A stretch of 64,000 nucleotides of DNA from Desulfopila sp. IMCC35006. GTDB taxonomy: Bacteria; Desulfobacterota; Desulfobulbia; Desulfobulbales; Desulfocapsaceae. The stretch is taken from contig NZ_SWCM01000001.1 in the NCBI RefSeq assembly GCF_005116645.1, forward strand, positions 124,001 through 188,000, in the 5' to 3' direction. The number at the start of each line of letters is the position of its first letter. Position 1 is the stretch's first letter. The notes under the pieces were generated by a model. It had not been told where the DNA came from and searched no databases. It saw only the letters and a program-made list of their open reading frames with translations. Made by a program: the position numbers and the translations under genes. Below are positions 35,727 to 44,893 of the stretch, piece after piece.

Positions 35727-37184
35727 ATGAAACCAATAATTACCCAAATAGATGGCCCAGTAGCTGGGAATGCGGAACGGACCTCTTCGGCTCGGTGGGC
35801 ACTCGTCAGCCTTTCATTATCCATGTTGCTGTCCTCCCTCGACACCAGCATCGCCAATGTTGCCTTGCCGACATTGACACAGGCGTTCAACGCATCTTTC
35901 CAGGAAGTTCAGTGGGTTGTAATCGCTTATCTCCTCGTCATCACTACCCTGATCGTCAGCGTCGGACGGCTCGGTGACATCATTGGCCGCCGCAGGCTGC
36001 TGCTCGCCGGAATCATCTTGTTCACGGTGGCCTCGGTATTGTGCGGGGTCGCCCCCACACTCTGGCTGCTGATCGCTGCCCGGGCGGTGCAGGGCCTCGG
36101 CGGGGCCATGATGATGGCTCTCACCATGGCAATCGTCGGCGAGACGGTTCCAAAGGCAAAGACAGGCAGCGCCATGGGGCTCCTCGGAACGATGTCTGCG
36201 ATTGGCACAGCCCTCGGTCCTTCGCTTGGCGGCGTCCTGATCGCAGGAATCGGTTGGCGTGCAATCTTTCTCGTCAATGTGCCGCTGGGCATGCTGACTT
36301 ATTTCCTCGCGCATCACTGCCTGCCCGTTGATCGCCGTGGGCCCAAGTTTGCTCGGGCCGGATTCGACAATGTGGGCACACTACTGCTTGCTCTGACGCT
36401 CGCGGCTTATGCACTTGGTGTGACGATTGGCCGCGGCAGTTTCGGTTTGCTCAACATAGTTCTGCTGTCGGCTGCTGCCTCCGGAATCGGCCTCTTCGTG
36501 ATTGCCGAGGCGAGAGCAGCATCTCCTCTAATCCGATTGGCTGTATTCCGAGATCCATTGCTGAGTGGGAGCCTCGCCATGAGCGGGCTCGTCGCGACGG
36601 TAGTAACAACAACGTTGGTCGTTGGACCGTTCTATCTCTCACTTGCACTTGGCCTTAATGCGGCTATGGTTGGATTCGTCTTATCTGTCGGTCCACTTGT
36701 CGCCGCCCTGACTGCTGCGCCAGCCGGGTATTTTTCAGACCGTTTCGGCGCACACCGTATGACCGTCATTGGGCTTATCGGAATGACAGCTGGCTCCTTC
36801 ATTCTATCCATGATACCGGCAAGGCTGGGCATTTTCGACTACATCGTCCCAATCGCCGTTATCACTGGCGGTTATTCGCTGTTCCAGACGGCCAACAACA
36901 CCACGGTCATGGCAGATGTCCGCCCGGACCAGCGAGGGGTAATTTCAGGCATGCTCAACCTGTCGCGCAATCTCGGGCGCATTACCGGTGCCTCCCTTAT
37001 GGGCGCTGTGTACGCGCTTGCATCGGCGACAAGCGACATCACAACAGCGCATCAAGAGGCTGTTGCCACCGGCATGCGTGTCACGTTCACAGTTGCAACA
37101 ATTCTGCTCGTTGTCGCGATGGCGATCGCTGTTGGAAGTCGTTTTTTGTTCAAACCATCTTCGTCCCCTGAAGACGCGTCATAA
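35727..37184 (+). CDS. MFS multidrug exporter, DHA2 (14-helix) family
   Basis: A 485-residue proton-driven exporter with about 14 membrane helices. Motif C-like 'LGPSLGGVLIAGIGWRAIFLVNVP' and the motif A-type 'GRLGDIIGRRRLLLAG' are present, as is the N-terminal 'SSLDTSIANVALPTL' (motif D1 of the DHA2 group). The ATG at 35727 with GGAG upstream is preferred over the open frame to 35562, which crosses the regulator's start. A hand count of 36061-36120 gives 43 of 60 G/C, far richer than its surroundings. It is probably regulated by the divergent LysR protein. Drug specificity unknown. Confidence 0.92.
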   Translation: MKPIITQIDGPVAGNAERTSSARWALVSLSLSMLLSSLDTSIANVALPTLTQAFNASFQEVQWVVIAYLLVITTLIVSVGRLGDIIGRRRLLLAGIILFTVASVLCGVAPTLWLLIAARAVQGLGGAMMMALTMAIVGETVPKAKTGSAMGLLGTMSAIGTALGPSLGGVLIAGIGWRAIFLVNVPLGMLTYFLAHHCLPVDRRGPKFARAGFDNVGTLLLALTLAAYALGVTIGRGSFGLLNIVLLSAAASGIGLFVIAEARAASPLIRLAVFRDPLLSGSLAMSGLVATVVTTTLVVGPFYLSLALGLNAAMVGFVLSVGPLVAALTAAPAGYFSDRFGAHRMTVIGLIGMTAGSFILSMIPARLGIFDYIVPIAVITGGYSLFQTANNTTVMADVRPDQRGVISGMLNLSRNLGRITGASLMGAVYALASATSDITTAHQEAVATGMRVTFTVATILLVVAMAIAVGSRFLFKPSSSPEDAS

Positions 37185-37368
37185 CTCTACCCGACCTGAC
37201 CACCTGGACGGAGTAAAGAGAGATTTTCCTTGGAGCCTGCTTGGTTAGTAGCTGAAGGACTCTGTTCTTATATTCGTCAAGAGAACGCCACAATTCATGA
37301 GAGAGTGGTCATATCGGCCATGAACGATGGTAGCCCGCAAAGACAGACGGTATGCAATGCGATATTTT

Positions 37369-38286
37369 CTATCTGCGGGAGTACCACTTTACAGATTTAT
37401 CGCCCCCTGCCCAAGCTTCAAACTGCTTGGCACAGGGAGCGGGTGCATCTGACACGAACATAGACAACGATGAAATGAAAGGTTTCCCTAAGAATCGACG
37501 AACAACCGGCACCTCGCTGTTCCTCAAACAAAAGAACATCTTAATCTCTGCAGTGAGTTGTCTTCGCTCTATACCCTCTGCCATGGCCATGAAGGGAGTT
37601 ACCCCAACCCCAGCGCACACCCACAGCATTCGAGATACTGTCAGATTGCCGTGCAGGTTGAAACAGGTGAACTGCCCCCCAGATCCTTTAAGTCTGATTT
37701 GCAACGCGTTCTTTATAGGTGATTGAGTTTTACCGTTGGAAGGTTTGGGGTTGGCAAGATGTCGTCGAAGAAATGCAGACACCACTCCCTGGCGGGTCGA
37801 TTTTTACGGTACACTCGATACTTATGGCAGAAGCAAAAACCCTTTTTTTAACGGAGGTGCAGAAGATACAGTAAATGTCCGGATAAAATCGTCATTGATA
37901 AGTTGAGGATTTCCGTCATTCATATGAGTATACTCCCGGTGCAATGAATCTGAAAAATCGAGTATCACATATTGACCGGGCAGGCAAGATATCGGCTTAT
38001 CCAGTGAGAGTGTATACGTACCAATATCGCCAGCCAGTTTGTGTGCATCTACCAAAGTTGCACCGATTGAAAGCTCTTCCCCCGCTGTTCCCATGGCAAG
38101 AAGTTCTTCAGGCAAATATCGGACTGGGGGCTTATAGGGAGAAAATTGTACCTCTGACTGTTGTTGCACATTCAACCCTCGTGCCACAAACACATGCCCG
38201 GTAATGCGCAGTCGCACAAGGACCTTAACCCGGGGTATCAGTTTTTCAGCTTCTTCGCCAGAAACGACATCTGCCTCGCCGGTTAC
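37369..38286 (-). pseudogene. Frameshifted flavin (FAD/NAD) reductase, probably once fused to a PNPOx-like domain
   Basis: The 5' part on the minus strand (38286 to about 37835) reads 'YVTGEADVVSGEEAEKLIPR' as a PNPOx-like tail. It is followed by an FAD-binding FR-type domain with 'CLPGQYVILDFSD' and 'DDFIRTFTVSSAPPLKKGF'. Two frame changes follow around 37785-37835 ('SIECTVKID' in one frame, 'GVVSAFLRRHLANPKP' in the next). The NAD-binding part then contains 'LWVCAGVGVTPFMAMAEGIE'. A stop codon also cuts the N-terminal side. All pieces are in the right order, so this is one decayed gene. Confidence 0.72.
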
Positions 38287-39039
38287 ATATTAAACATCAC
38301 AGAAGTAAAGGAGGGGAAAACAACGCCGGCGACGTGATCAGTTTGAATATTTCCTAAGGTAGAATAAATCCGGTTCCCCGAATACTCCGGAAAGTAAAGC
38401 GTCGAACCATCGTCACTGCAACGAACAAATCCAGAAGGCGACGCGAATTACCCAGAGCTCTCCTGTGAATTCTGACTCAATGTGTATTTCAGCGGATAGA
38501 GATTTGTCATGCCAAGCATCAATTTGGGAGCATAGCACGTAAAGAAAAACTATTCCTGAAATGCTCCTGCCATAAGACGAGTACAACACCTCTGGCACCA
38601 TACCCCATACGTTAAGATAGCTATATGCGATCTTATCCGCGATCACAATCTCGATCTCTCCAATCGATCCTGCAAATACCGATTGAAAACATCTGCAATT
38701 TCGTGGTGTTTCCCCTCTATTTCCAAGAGGTGGAGATTTCACTTCGCTGTCTTGGAGACCAGCACTGTACGCTGTTTAGAGCAAAACCCCGATACTTGCA
38801 ATTGTTGACTGCAGAAAACAGGCGTTTGACTTCTTCGTTATCGAACATTGCCGGCAGGCTCTTGCCAACAATTCGTTACCAGCCATGCAAACCAAAAATC
38901 TCCGCCAGGGCAGTTTCAGCAACTTTTTATTCACAGCCTTCATCGCTTCACGGTGACACCTTTCGTTTTTCACAGAAGAGAGGTAGACTACAAAAATTCA
39001 GATCGCTTGATATAAATTTTAAAAACCCAGGGAAACGCA
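38287..39039. other. About 750-base gap, probably decayed DNA
   Basis: One leftward frame (38413-38742, 109 codons) has no ribosome site or known motif. Given the pseudogene next to it, this stretch may be further decayed coding sequence. It ends with the AGGGAAA ribosome site of the HD-GYP gene. Confidence 0.35.
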
Positions 39040-40263
39040 ATGCAAACAGATCTCAACCAGGTGGTTAGAGCCTTTTCCCGCGCCGTAGATCTCGTTGGAG
39101 TAGATGATATGCAGCACGGCAAACGGGTTGCTTTTATGGCTTTGTCCTGTGCTGAAAACATGGGAATTTATCAAACCGAATCCGCTGCACTCTGCAGACT
39201 AGGCCTTCTTCATGACTGCGGGGTGTCGTCCACCAAGATACACAGAAAACTGGTCGGCGAACTCGAATGGCAAGGTTCGGACCTGCATTGCCAGATCGGC
39301 GCGATGAGAATGCGGCAGTTTTCTCATTTTGCCTCCATGGCCGACGCAATCCGCCATCATCACACCCGATGGGAGGACCTTAAAAATCTTCCCATCCCCG
39401 AAAAAACCAAGATACATTCGAATCTTATCTTTCTTGTTGACCGGGTGGATGCCTTGGCCGCTCTCCATCCTGGTCCTCATCTTTTGGCAGCAAAAGACGC
39501 AATTTGCCAGAAGGTTTACGATCTTCGCAACAAATATTTCCATCCAGAACTTGTCGATATCTTTTTAGCATCATCGAGCAGTGAGGCTTTCTGGATCACC
39601 ATGGAACCAATCTACCTCGAAGATTTTATGGCCCAGCGGCAGGTCGATCTCGATGAGATCACCGTTGATACTGACGGAATGAAAGCGATTGCCAGCCTTT
39701 TGGCACAGATTGTCGATGCGAAAAGTCAATATACCGCAGAACATTCCTGCGGTGTTGCAAGCCTGTCTCGGCACCTGGCGAAAAAATGCGGCACATCCGA
39801 AGAGATCTGCTTTAAAATCGAAGTTGCGGGCCTGCTCCATGATCTTGGCAAACTGCAGGTCTCGGATGAAATACTGGAGCTAGAGGGACCTCTTAACCAC
39901 GAAGAACTCGGTATCATGCGCCACCATAGCTATGTTACGTACCAGATACTCAAGAACATTAGAGGCTTTGAAGACATTGCCCTGTGGGCGGCCAATCACC
40001 ATGAAAAACTCGACGGAAGCGGGTACCCGTTCCATAAAACGGAGAAAGATCTATGCCTTGAGTCGCGGATCATTATTATTGCAGATATTTTCCAGGCCCT
40101 CGCCCAGAATCGCCCCTACCGGAAGCCTCAATCCCTGGAAAAGATACTCGATCATTTGAAAAAAAGAGCAGCTCGAGGCCAGTTGGACCGAGAACTGGTC
40201 AACCTCGTCGATTCTGACAGGCATGCCTGTTATGCCATGGCGACAGCCTCAGAGTCAGGTTGA
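39040..40263 (+). CDS. HD-GYP domain protein with a second N-terminal HD domain
   Basis: A 407-residue cytoplasmic protein. Residues ~20-130 form an HD-type domain ('MQHGKRVAFMALSCAENMGI', 'LGLLHDCGVSS', 'AIRHHHTRWE'). Residues ~215-385 form the HD-GYP domain: 'YTAEHSCGVASLSRHLAKKC', 'AGLLHDLGKLQV', 'MRHHSYVTYQIL', 'NHHEKLDGSGYPF'. The GYP and metal-binding His/Asp residues are all present, so c-di-GMP phosphodiesterase activity is likely by family knowledge. No receiver or sensor domain is fused; the N-terminal HD copy may be regulatory. Confidence 0.9.
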   Translation: MQTDLNQVVRAFSRAVDLVGVDDMQHGKRVAFMALSCAENMGIYQTESAALCRLGLLHDCGVSSTKIHRKLVGELEWQGSDLHCQIGAMRMRQFSHFASMADAIRHHHTRWEDLKNLPIPEKTKIHSNLIFLVDRVDALAALHPGPHLLAAKDAICQKVYDLRNKYFHPELVDIFLASSSSEAFWITMEPIYLEDFMAQRQVDLDEITVDTDGMKAIASLLAQIVDAKSQYTAEHSCGVASLSRHLAKKCGTSEEICFKIEVAGLLHDLGKLQVSDEILELEGPLNHEELGIMRHHSYVTYQILKNIRGFEDIALWAANHHEKLDGSGYPFHKTEKDLCLESRIIIIADIFQALAQNRPYRKPQSLEKILDHLKKRAARGQLDRELVNLVDSDRHACYAMATASESG

Positions 40264-40604
40264 TAAACAACCTCACACCAATAAATCCACAGGACGAACG
40301 TGTTGCATACAAGTGAGTTGAGTGTTGGAAATGCTATTTCATTGATTGCCTTATCCAGTGTGCCATCTCTGTCAGTCTTTATAATCTCCGGCTGTCTGGA
40401 GCAAATGTTAATTTCGTCTCTTTTTGCAGGTAAAAAAGATAGCGTGTGGAGCAATGGCACTTATAATCTTGATTTGATGTTCTTTTGCTGCCAGGCATTA
40501 TGCCGGCAGTTATTTATACCGGAACGTTGTTTTACCGCTTAAAAAGGCAATCATTCTTAATGATTTCCTTTACTCTTATCTCTATTTAAAGAAGAGGCTA
40601 GGTG
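40264..40604. other. About 340-base gap
   Basis: No supported gene. The region holds the 5' leader of the DUF3141 gene, including GAGG before its ATG. Confidence 0.35.
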
Positions 40605-42830
40605 ATGGAAAGATTGCAATCTGAGCCAACTTGGAATTTCGATATATTCTCCGGATCGCAGGCTTATGATTATATGGTTGATCGAACACAGCGTACGGTG
40701 TTGTTCTGGGATATATTGCGTAAAAGAGGAAATAGCTATCTGACGCACCTGGAGAAAGGACAACCTCCCTTACTGTTATTTGATTATGAGGAAATCATGG
40801 ATGGCCGGCTCTTTGAACATCCAGTAAATTACTCACTCGTGCACATATTGGACCGACGAATACTGGACAGACGAAAAAGCGTAAGACAGGATGATAAACA
40901 GAGCCGGGACAGGCGGCAGACCTACAGAGGCAAAACCATAGACAAGGATGGTTTTCCGGCCCGGCCTATTGTTGTAATTGATCCCCGTGCGGGACACGGC
41001 CCCGGCATTGGCGGTTCAAAAATGGCCTCGCAGATCGGGATCGCGCTGGACTATGGACATCCTGTTTATTTTATTTCTTTTTCAACAGATCCGGAGCCTG
41101 GACAGACCATCAGTCGCGTCCATAACGCAGAAATTCGTTTTTTGGAGGAGGTTGTAAAAAGACACCCGGATGCCCCTAAACCTGCAGTGATAGGGAATTG
41201 TCAGGCAGGATGGGCGACGGCGCTGATTGGAGCTGATCGCCCTGAGCTGACTGGCCCTCTGGTTTTCAACGGATCACCTCTTTCCTATTGGGGTGGGGTC
41301 GATGGGGCCAATCCTATGCGATACAAAGGTGGTTTGACCGGAGGCATCTGGATGACCTCCCTCTGGTCTGACCTGGGTCACGACAAGTTTGATGGAGCCA
41401 ACCTGGTTGCAGGGTTTGAGGACCTTAACCCGGCCAATACCTACTGGACAAAATACTACCATCTGTTTTCCCATATCGATACGGAGGAAAAAAGATTTCT
41501 CGATTTTGAGAAATGGTGGGGTGGTTTTTTCAAAATGAATACAGAGGAGATCCATTTTATTGTCAACAGCCTCTTTGTTGGCAACGAACTGGAAAAAGGG
41601 CAGTTGAAACTGGACGACGGCCGCATCATTAATTTAAAAAATTTCAGGGCCCCTATTTTTGCCTTTGCGTCAGCAGGCGACAACATTACTCCACCGCCAC
41701 AGGCTCTGAACTGGATCTACAAGGTGTATGGTACCACTGACGAGATAAAACGCTGCGGCCAGGTCATCATCTATATGGTTCATAAAAACGTGGGACATCT
41801 TGGTATATTTGTTTCAAGCAGTGTAGCAAAAAAGGAACATCATCAGATTCTTGGAAGTATGGGGTGGATAGACTATCTCGCTCCCGGGCTTTATGAAATG
41901 GTGATTGATGATGTTGCCGGTACGCCCGACCTGAATGATTATGATGTTCGATTTGAAGAAAGGAAGATGGAGGATATTCTACAATTCGATGATGGCCAGG
42001 AGGACGAGGACCCCTTTGTGGCCGTAAACACCATATCCAGGTTCAATGATGTGGCTTACCGTATGCTTGTCAGACCTTGGATACGGGCAGCCATCAATGA
42101 ACCGGCTTCTGAATGGTTGCGACAGCTACATCCTCTTCGAATGCAGCGTTACATGGTGTCTGATGCAAATCCTTTGTGCTGGCCTCTCAAATGGATGGCG
42201 GAACAGGTGGCTGCAGAGCGCCAAACAGTTAAATCCAATAACCCATTTGTACAACTGGAAGAAATGTATTCCGACTCTATAAAACGAAGTCTGGACTATG
42301 TTAAAGAGATGCGTGATATATCGCAGGAAATGCTCTTTAAATCACTTTACGCAACGCCGTGGATGGAAAATGTTTTTGGTGTCGGAGACCAGGCAGCAGG
42401 AAAGGAGCTGAAACCGGATGAAGAACAATTAAGCAGGAACAGCAGGGAAAAGGCCGAATTGCGAAAAGATGCAGACAAAGGTGGTTTTGTCGAAGCGAGT
42501 ATTCGCGTCATGGTGGCAATTGCCGGAGCAGGAAAAAATCTTGATATCAGAGAATTTCAGGCAGCTGAAGACATTATTCAAAGCAGCAGGAGATTAAGCG
42601 AAATATCCCCTGAAAAATACAAGCAGATAGTGAAGGAACAGACGAAGATTTTGAGTAGTGTTCCCCGTAATGCATTAACTTCGCTAAAAAAAATGCTGAC
42701 AACAGATGAGGACAGGAAAAAAGTGTATGCCATTGCAGAGCGCATGGCGGACAGTGATAAAAACTTAGGAGAAAATGAAAAAAGACTGCTGGAGATTATA
42801 CGTCGGGTTCTCTTTAAAGACGCCAAGTAA
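40605..42830 (+). CDS. DUF3141 alpha/beta-hydrolase-like protein (PHA-synthase-related)
   Basis: A 741-residue protein. The N-terminal ~400 residues have an alpha/beta-hydrolase core with 'VVIDPRAGHGPGIGGSKMAS' and the nucleophile elbow 'IGNCQAGWA' (G-x-C-x-G, as in PHA synthases). An Asp follows in 'FAFASAGDNITPPPQALNW' and a His in 'VHKNVGHLGIF', a full Cys-Asp-His set. The C-terminal ~300 residues are helical and charged. DUF3141 proteins are often linked with polyhydroxyalkanoate genes, but none are present here. The ATG at 40605 with GAGG upstream is chosen over the GTG at 40602. The reaction is unknown. Confidence 0.85.
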   Translation: MERLQSEPTWNFDIFSGSQAYDYMVDRTQRTVLFWDILRKRGNSYLTHLEKGQPPLLLFDYEEIMDGRLFEHPVNYSLVHILDRRILDRRKSVRQDDKQSRDRRQTYRGKTIDKDGFPARPIVVIDPRAGHGPGIGGSKMASQIGIALDYGHPVYFISFSTDPEPGQTISRVHNAEIRFLEEVVKRHPDAPKPAVIGNCQAGWATALIGADRPELTGPLVFNGSPLSYWGGVDGANPMRYKGGLTGGIWMTSLWSDLGHDKFDGANLVAGFEDLNPANTYWTKYYHLFSHIDTEEKRFLDFEKWWGGFFKMNTEEIHFIVNSLFVGNELEKGQLKLDDGRIINLKNFRAPIFAFASAGDNITPPPQALNWIYKVYGTTDEIKRCGQVIIYMVHKNVGHLGIFVSSSVAKKEHHQILGSMGWIDYLAPGLYEMVIDDVAGTPDLNDYDVRFEERKMEDILQFDDGQEDEDPFVAVNTISRFNDVAYRMLVRPWIRAAINEPASEWLRQLHPLRMQRYMVSDANPLCWPLKWMAEQVAAERQTVKSNNPFVQLEEMYSDSIKRSLDYVKEMRDISQEMLFKSLYATPWMENVFGVGDQAAGKELKPDEEQLSRNSREKAELRKDADKGGFVEASIRVMVAIAGAGKNLDIREFQAAEDIIQSSRRLSEISPEKYKQIVKEQTKILSSVPRNALTSLKKMLTTDEDRKKVYAIAERMADSDKNLGENEKRLLEIIRRVLFKDAK

Positions 42831-42938
42831 CCGCCATGATGACGCAAGTCATATTCTTCCAGAGTCACTCTTCTGGAACATGCCTGTTTACTCCCTCCCG
42901 CATCAGTATATCTGATAAGCAGGGAACTATGGATTTTT

Positions 42939-43017
42939 ATGATTGCCCCTCAAACTCAGCCTGTCGGAATGGATGGGTTTAGGTGTCCCGGGAAACGAAC
43001 TGAACATCAGGGGAAAT
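42939..43017 (+). repeat. MITE-like element, copy K (internal deletion)
   Basis: Subfamily II ends ATGATTGCCCCTCAAACTCA and ...CGGGAAACGAACTGAACATC then AGGGGAAAT are joined through GGATGGGTTTAGGTGTCCCG. The central hairpin and about 90 bases are lost. Confidence 0.7.
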
Positions 43018-43129
43018 AAGGTAGATTTTGTTGACGATTGAAATGGGACAATTGGAGGATCGCCCGACGGAGCTACAACTGCTTCCAAACATAGCTTGCA
43101 AACTTTTAAAATCAGACATGGAGGTTCGT

Positions 43130-43378
43130 ATGGAAAAAAAATTGACAACCCTATGTGTACACACTGAAAAAGATTTTAAGCAACAGGGAAAAGCTGTCAG
43201 CAAACTGGCAAAGAAGCAAGGCCTCATTGCCATTACAAATCGGCTGTCACTCTTTATAGACAAAACCTGCCGTAGATGGTGGTTCGCCGATAAAAAAACC
43301 GGACTTCTCCTCTCTGCAGAATATGGTTTGACCGACAGAGAAGCAATTAACTTTCTCACCAACGAAATTTCAATTTAA
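43130..43378 (+). CDS. Small protein, unknown function
   Basis: An 82-residue basic protein without membrane segments ('TEKDFKQQGKAVSKLAKKQG', 'LFIDKTCRRWWFADKKTGLL', ending 'TDREAINFLTNEISI'). GGAGG lies five bases before the ATG at 43130, while the open frame to 43028 runs through a repeat remnant's edge. No family recognised. Confidence 0.55.
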   Translation: MEKKLTTLCVHTEKDFKQQGKAVSKLAKKQGLIAITNRLSLFIDKTCRRWWFADKKTGLLLSAEYGLTDREAINFLTNEISI

Positions 43379-43537
43379 ACTCCCCTCTTCCATTCGGCCT
43401 GATTATTCTTCTCTGGCGAAAGATCAGGCCTCTTTTACGACTGCTGAACAGAAAGCAGCTCAAGGGGCAGGAATTATGCCATATCAGATGCAAACGGAAA
43501 TCATCTGAAGTAATTCTACCAACTGCGTGCACAAGAA

Positions 43538-44560
43538 TTGAATATTACAATCCGTGAAAATTTTTCATTAAAAAAATATAACACCTTCGGAATCGAAACT
43601 TCAGCAAAGTATTTTGTCGAAGTTCATTCATGTACCGAGTTAAAGCAACTTCTTACCGATTCTTTCTTTAAAAGGAAAAAGAAGCTCATTCTCGGGGGCG
43701 GCAGTAATATTCTTTTCACCAAATATTTTGACGGCTTAGTCATTAAAAAAATTTCAAATGACATTAAAATTATTGCAGAAAACGAAGATGAAGTTGTAAT
43801 TGAAGCCTCCGCCGGAGTCATCTGGCACGATTTAGTTCTCTTTTGTGTTGAAAGAAATTTTGGTGGGATTGAAAATCTTTCTCTCATCCCAGGGACCGTC
43901 GGCGCAGCACCTATTCAAAATATAGGAGCTTACGGGCAGGAATTACAAAATGTTTTTAATTCATTGGAAGGAATTACTCTTGACAATTTAGAGGAAAAGA
44001 TATTCCAGAAAAAAGACTGCAACTTCGGTTACAGGAATAGTATTTTTAAATCCGCTTTTAAGAATAATTTCGTAATTACAAAGGTAACTCTAATTTTAAG
44101 CAAAAACCCCGTTTTAAATATCTCATATCATGATTTACTCGACCCGATAAACAAACTTGATAAAAATAATTTATCTATAAAGGATATATGTAAAATTGTT
44201 TCCGAAGTCAGAAGATCAAAATTACCTGACTATAAAATAACAGGCAATGCAGGCAGTTTTTTCAAAAACCCAGCAATACACAGTGATAAATTTATAACTT
44301 TAAAAGAACAGTATCCGAATATTACTGGTTACAGATCATGCGATAATAAAGTGAAAATATCCGCTGCTTGGCTGATAGAACAAGCGGGATTGAAAGGGAA
44401 AAAAGTGGGCAACACCGGCATCCATGTTAATCATGCTTTGGTCATCGTTAACTACGGCAACGCCAAAGGCGAAGAAATCAGGGACTTTCAAAAATACATA
44501 AAAGATATAATTGCTACCAAATTTGGCATTGAATTAGAGGAAGAGGTCAATATCATTTAA
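43538..44560 (+). CDS. murB: UDP-N-acetylmuramate dehydrogenase MurB, AT-rich extra-lineage copy
   Basis: A 340-residue FAD enzyme that reduces UDP-GlcNAc-enolpyruvate to UDP-MurNAc in peptidoglycan synthesis. FAD-binding features are 'LILGGGSNILF' and 'LIPGTVGAAPIQNIGAYGQE'. The type I insert 'NFGYRNSIFKS' is present, and the catalytic Ser lies in 'GNAGSFFKNP'. The last motifs are 'SAAWLIEQAGLKGKKVGNTG' and the acidic end 'FGIELEEEVNII'. A hand count of 43741-43800 gives only 13 of 60 G/C, and codon choice (AAA, ATT, TTA) is unlike all neighbours. This resembles Bacteroidota murB and suggests transfer. It starts at TTG 43538, without a convincing ribosome site, and stands outside any cell-wall cluster. 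Confidence 0.93.
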   Translation: MNITIRENFSLKKYNTFGIETSAKYFVEVHSCTELKQLLTDSFFKRKKKLILGGGSNILFTKYFDGLVIKKISNDIKIIAENEDEVVIEASAGVIWHDLVLFCVERNFGGIENLSLIPGTVGAAPIQNIGAYGQELQNVFNSLEGITLDNLEEKIFQKKDCNFGYRNSIFKSAFKNNFVITKVTLILSKNPVLNISYHDLLDPINKLDKNNLSIKDICKIVSEVRRSKLPDYKITGNAGSFFKNPAIHSDKFITLKEQYPNITGYRSCDNKVKISAAWLIEQAGLKGKKVGNTGIHVNHALVIVNYGNAKGEEIRDFQKYIKDIIATKFGIELEEEVNII

Positions 44561-44893
44561 CTTGTTTTCCATCATAAAACGAGTCATTTTGTTCTCAACC
44601 TGGGCGTTTGATACATATAACCGCTGTCATATAGTCGATTTTCCGAAGATTAAATTCTGCCAACAACGACGAGTCAGGGAGAAGGCCTTTTCCGGATGGA
44701 AACTAACCAGATTTTACGCTGATGCGATTATAAGCACCTTATTCCCCGAGGGTTGCGATAAAGATTCAAAATACCCTGCGCCGGTTTCTCGCTTGGCATA
44801 TCACCAGTATCATGGTCAAATAAAGCACAGCACAAACAGTACATCAGAGCGCTATTTACGACAATCCGAAAACCCAAAAGCAGGACAATTGAC
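44561..44893. other. About 330-base gap
   Basis: A short rightward frame (44562-44897) lacks a ribosome site and overlaps the next start. No other feature seen. Confidence 0.35.

Noticed and set aside
38413-38742. Leftward 109-codon frame
   Set aside because: No ribosome site or known motif; likely decayed DNA near the reductase pseudogene.
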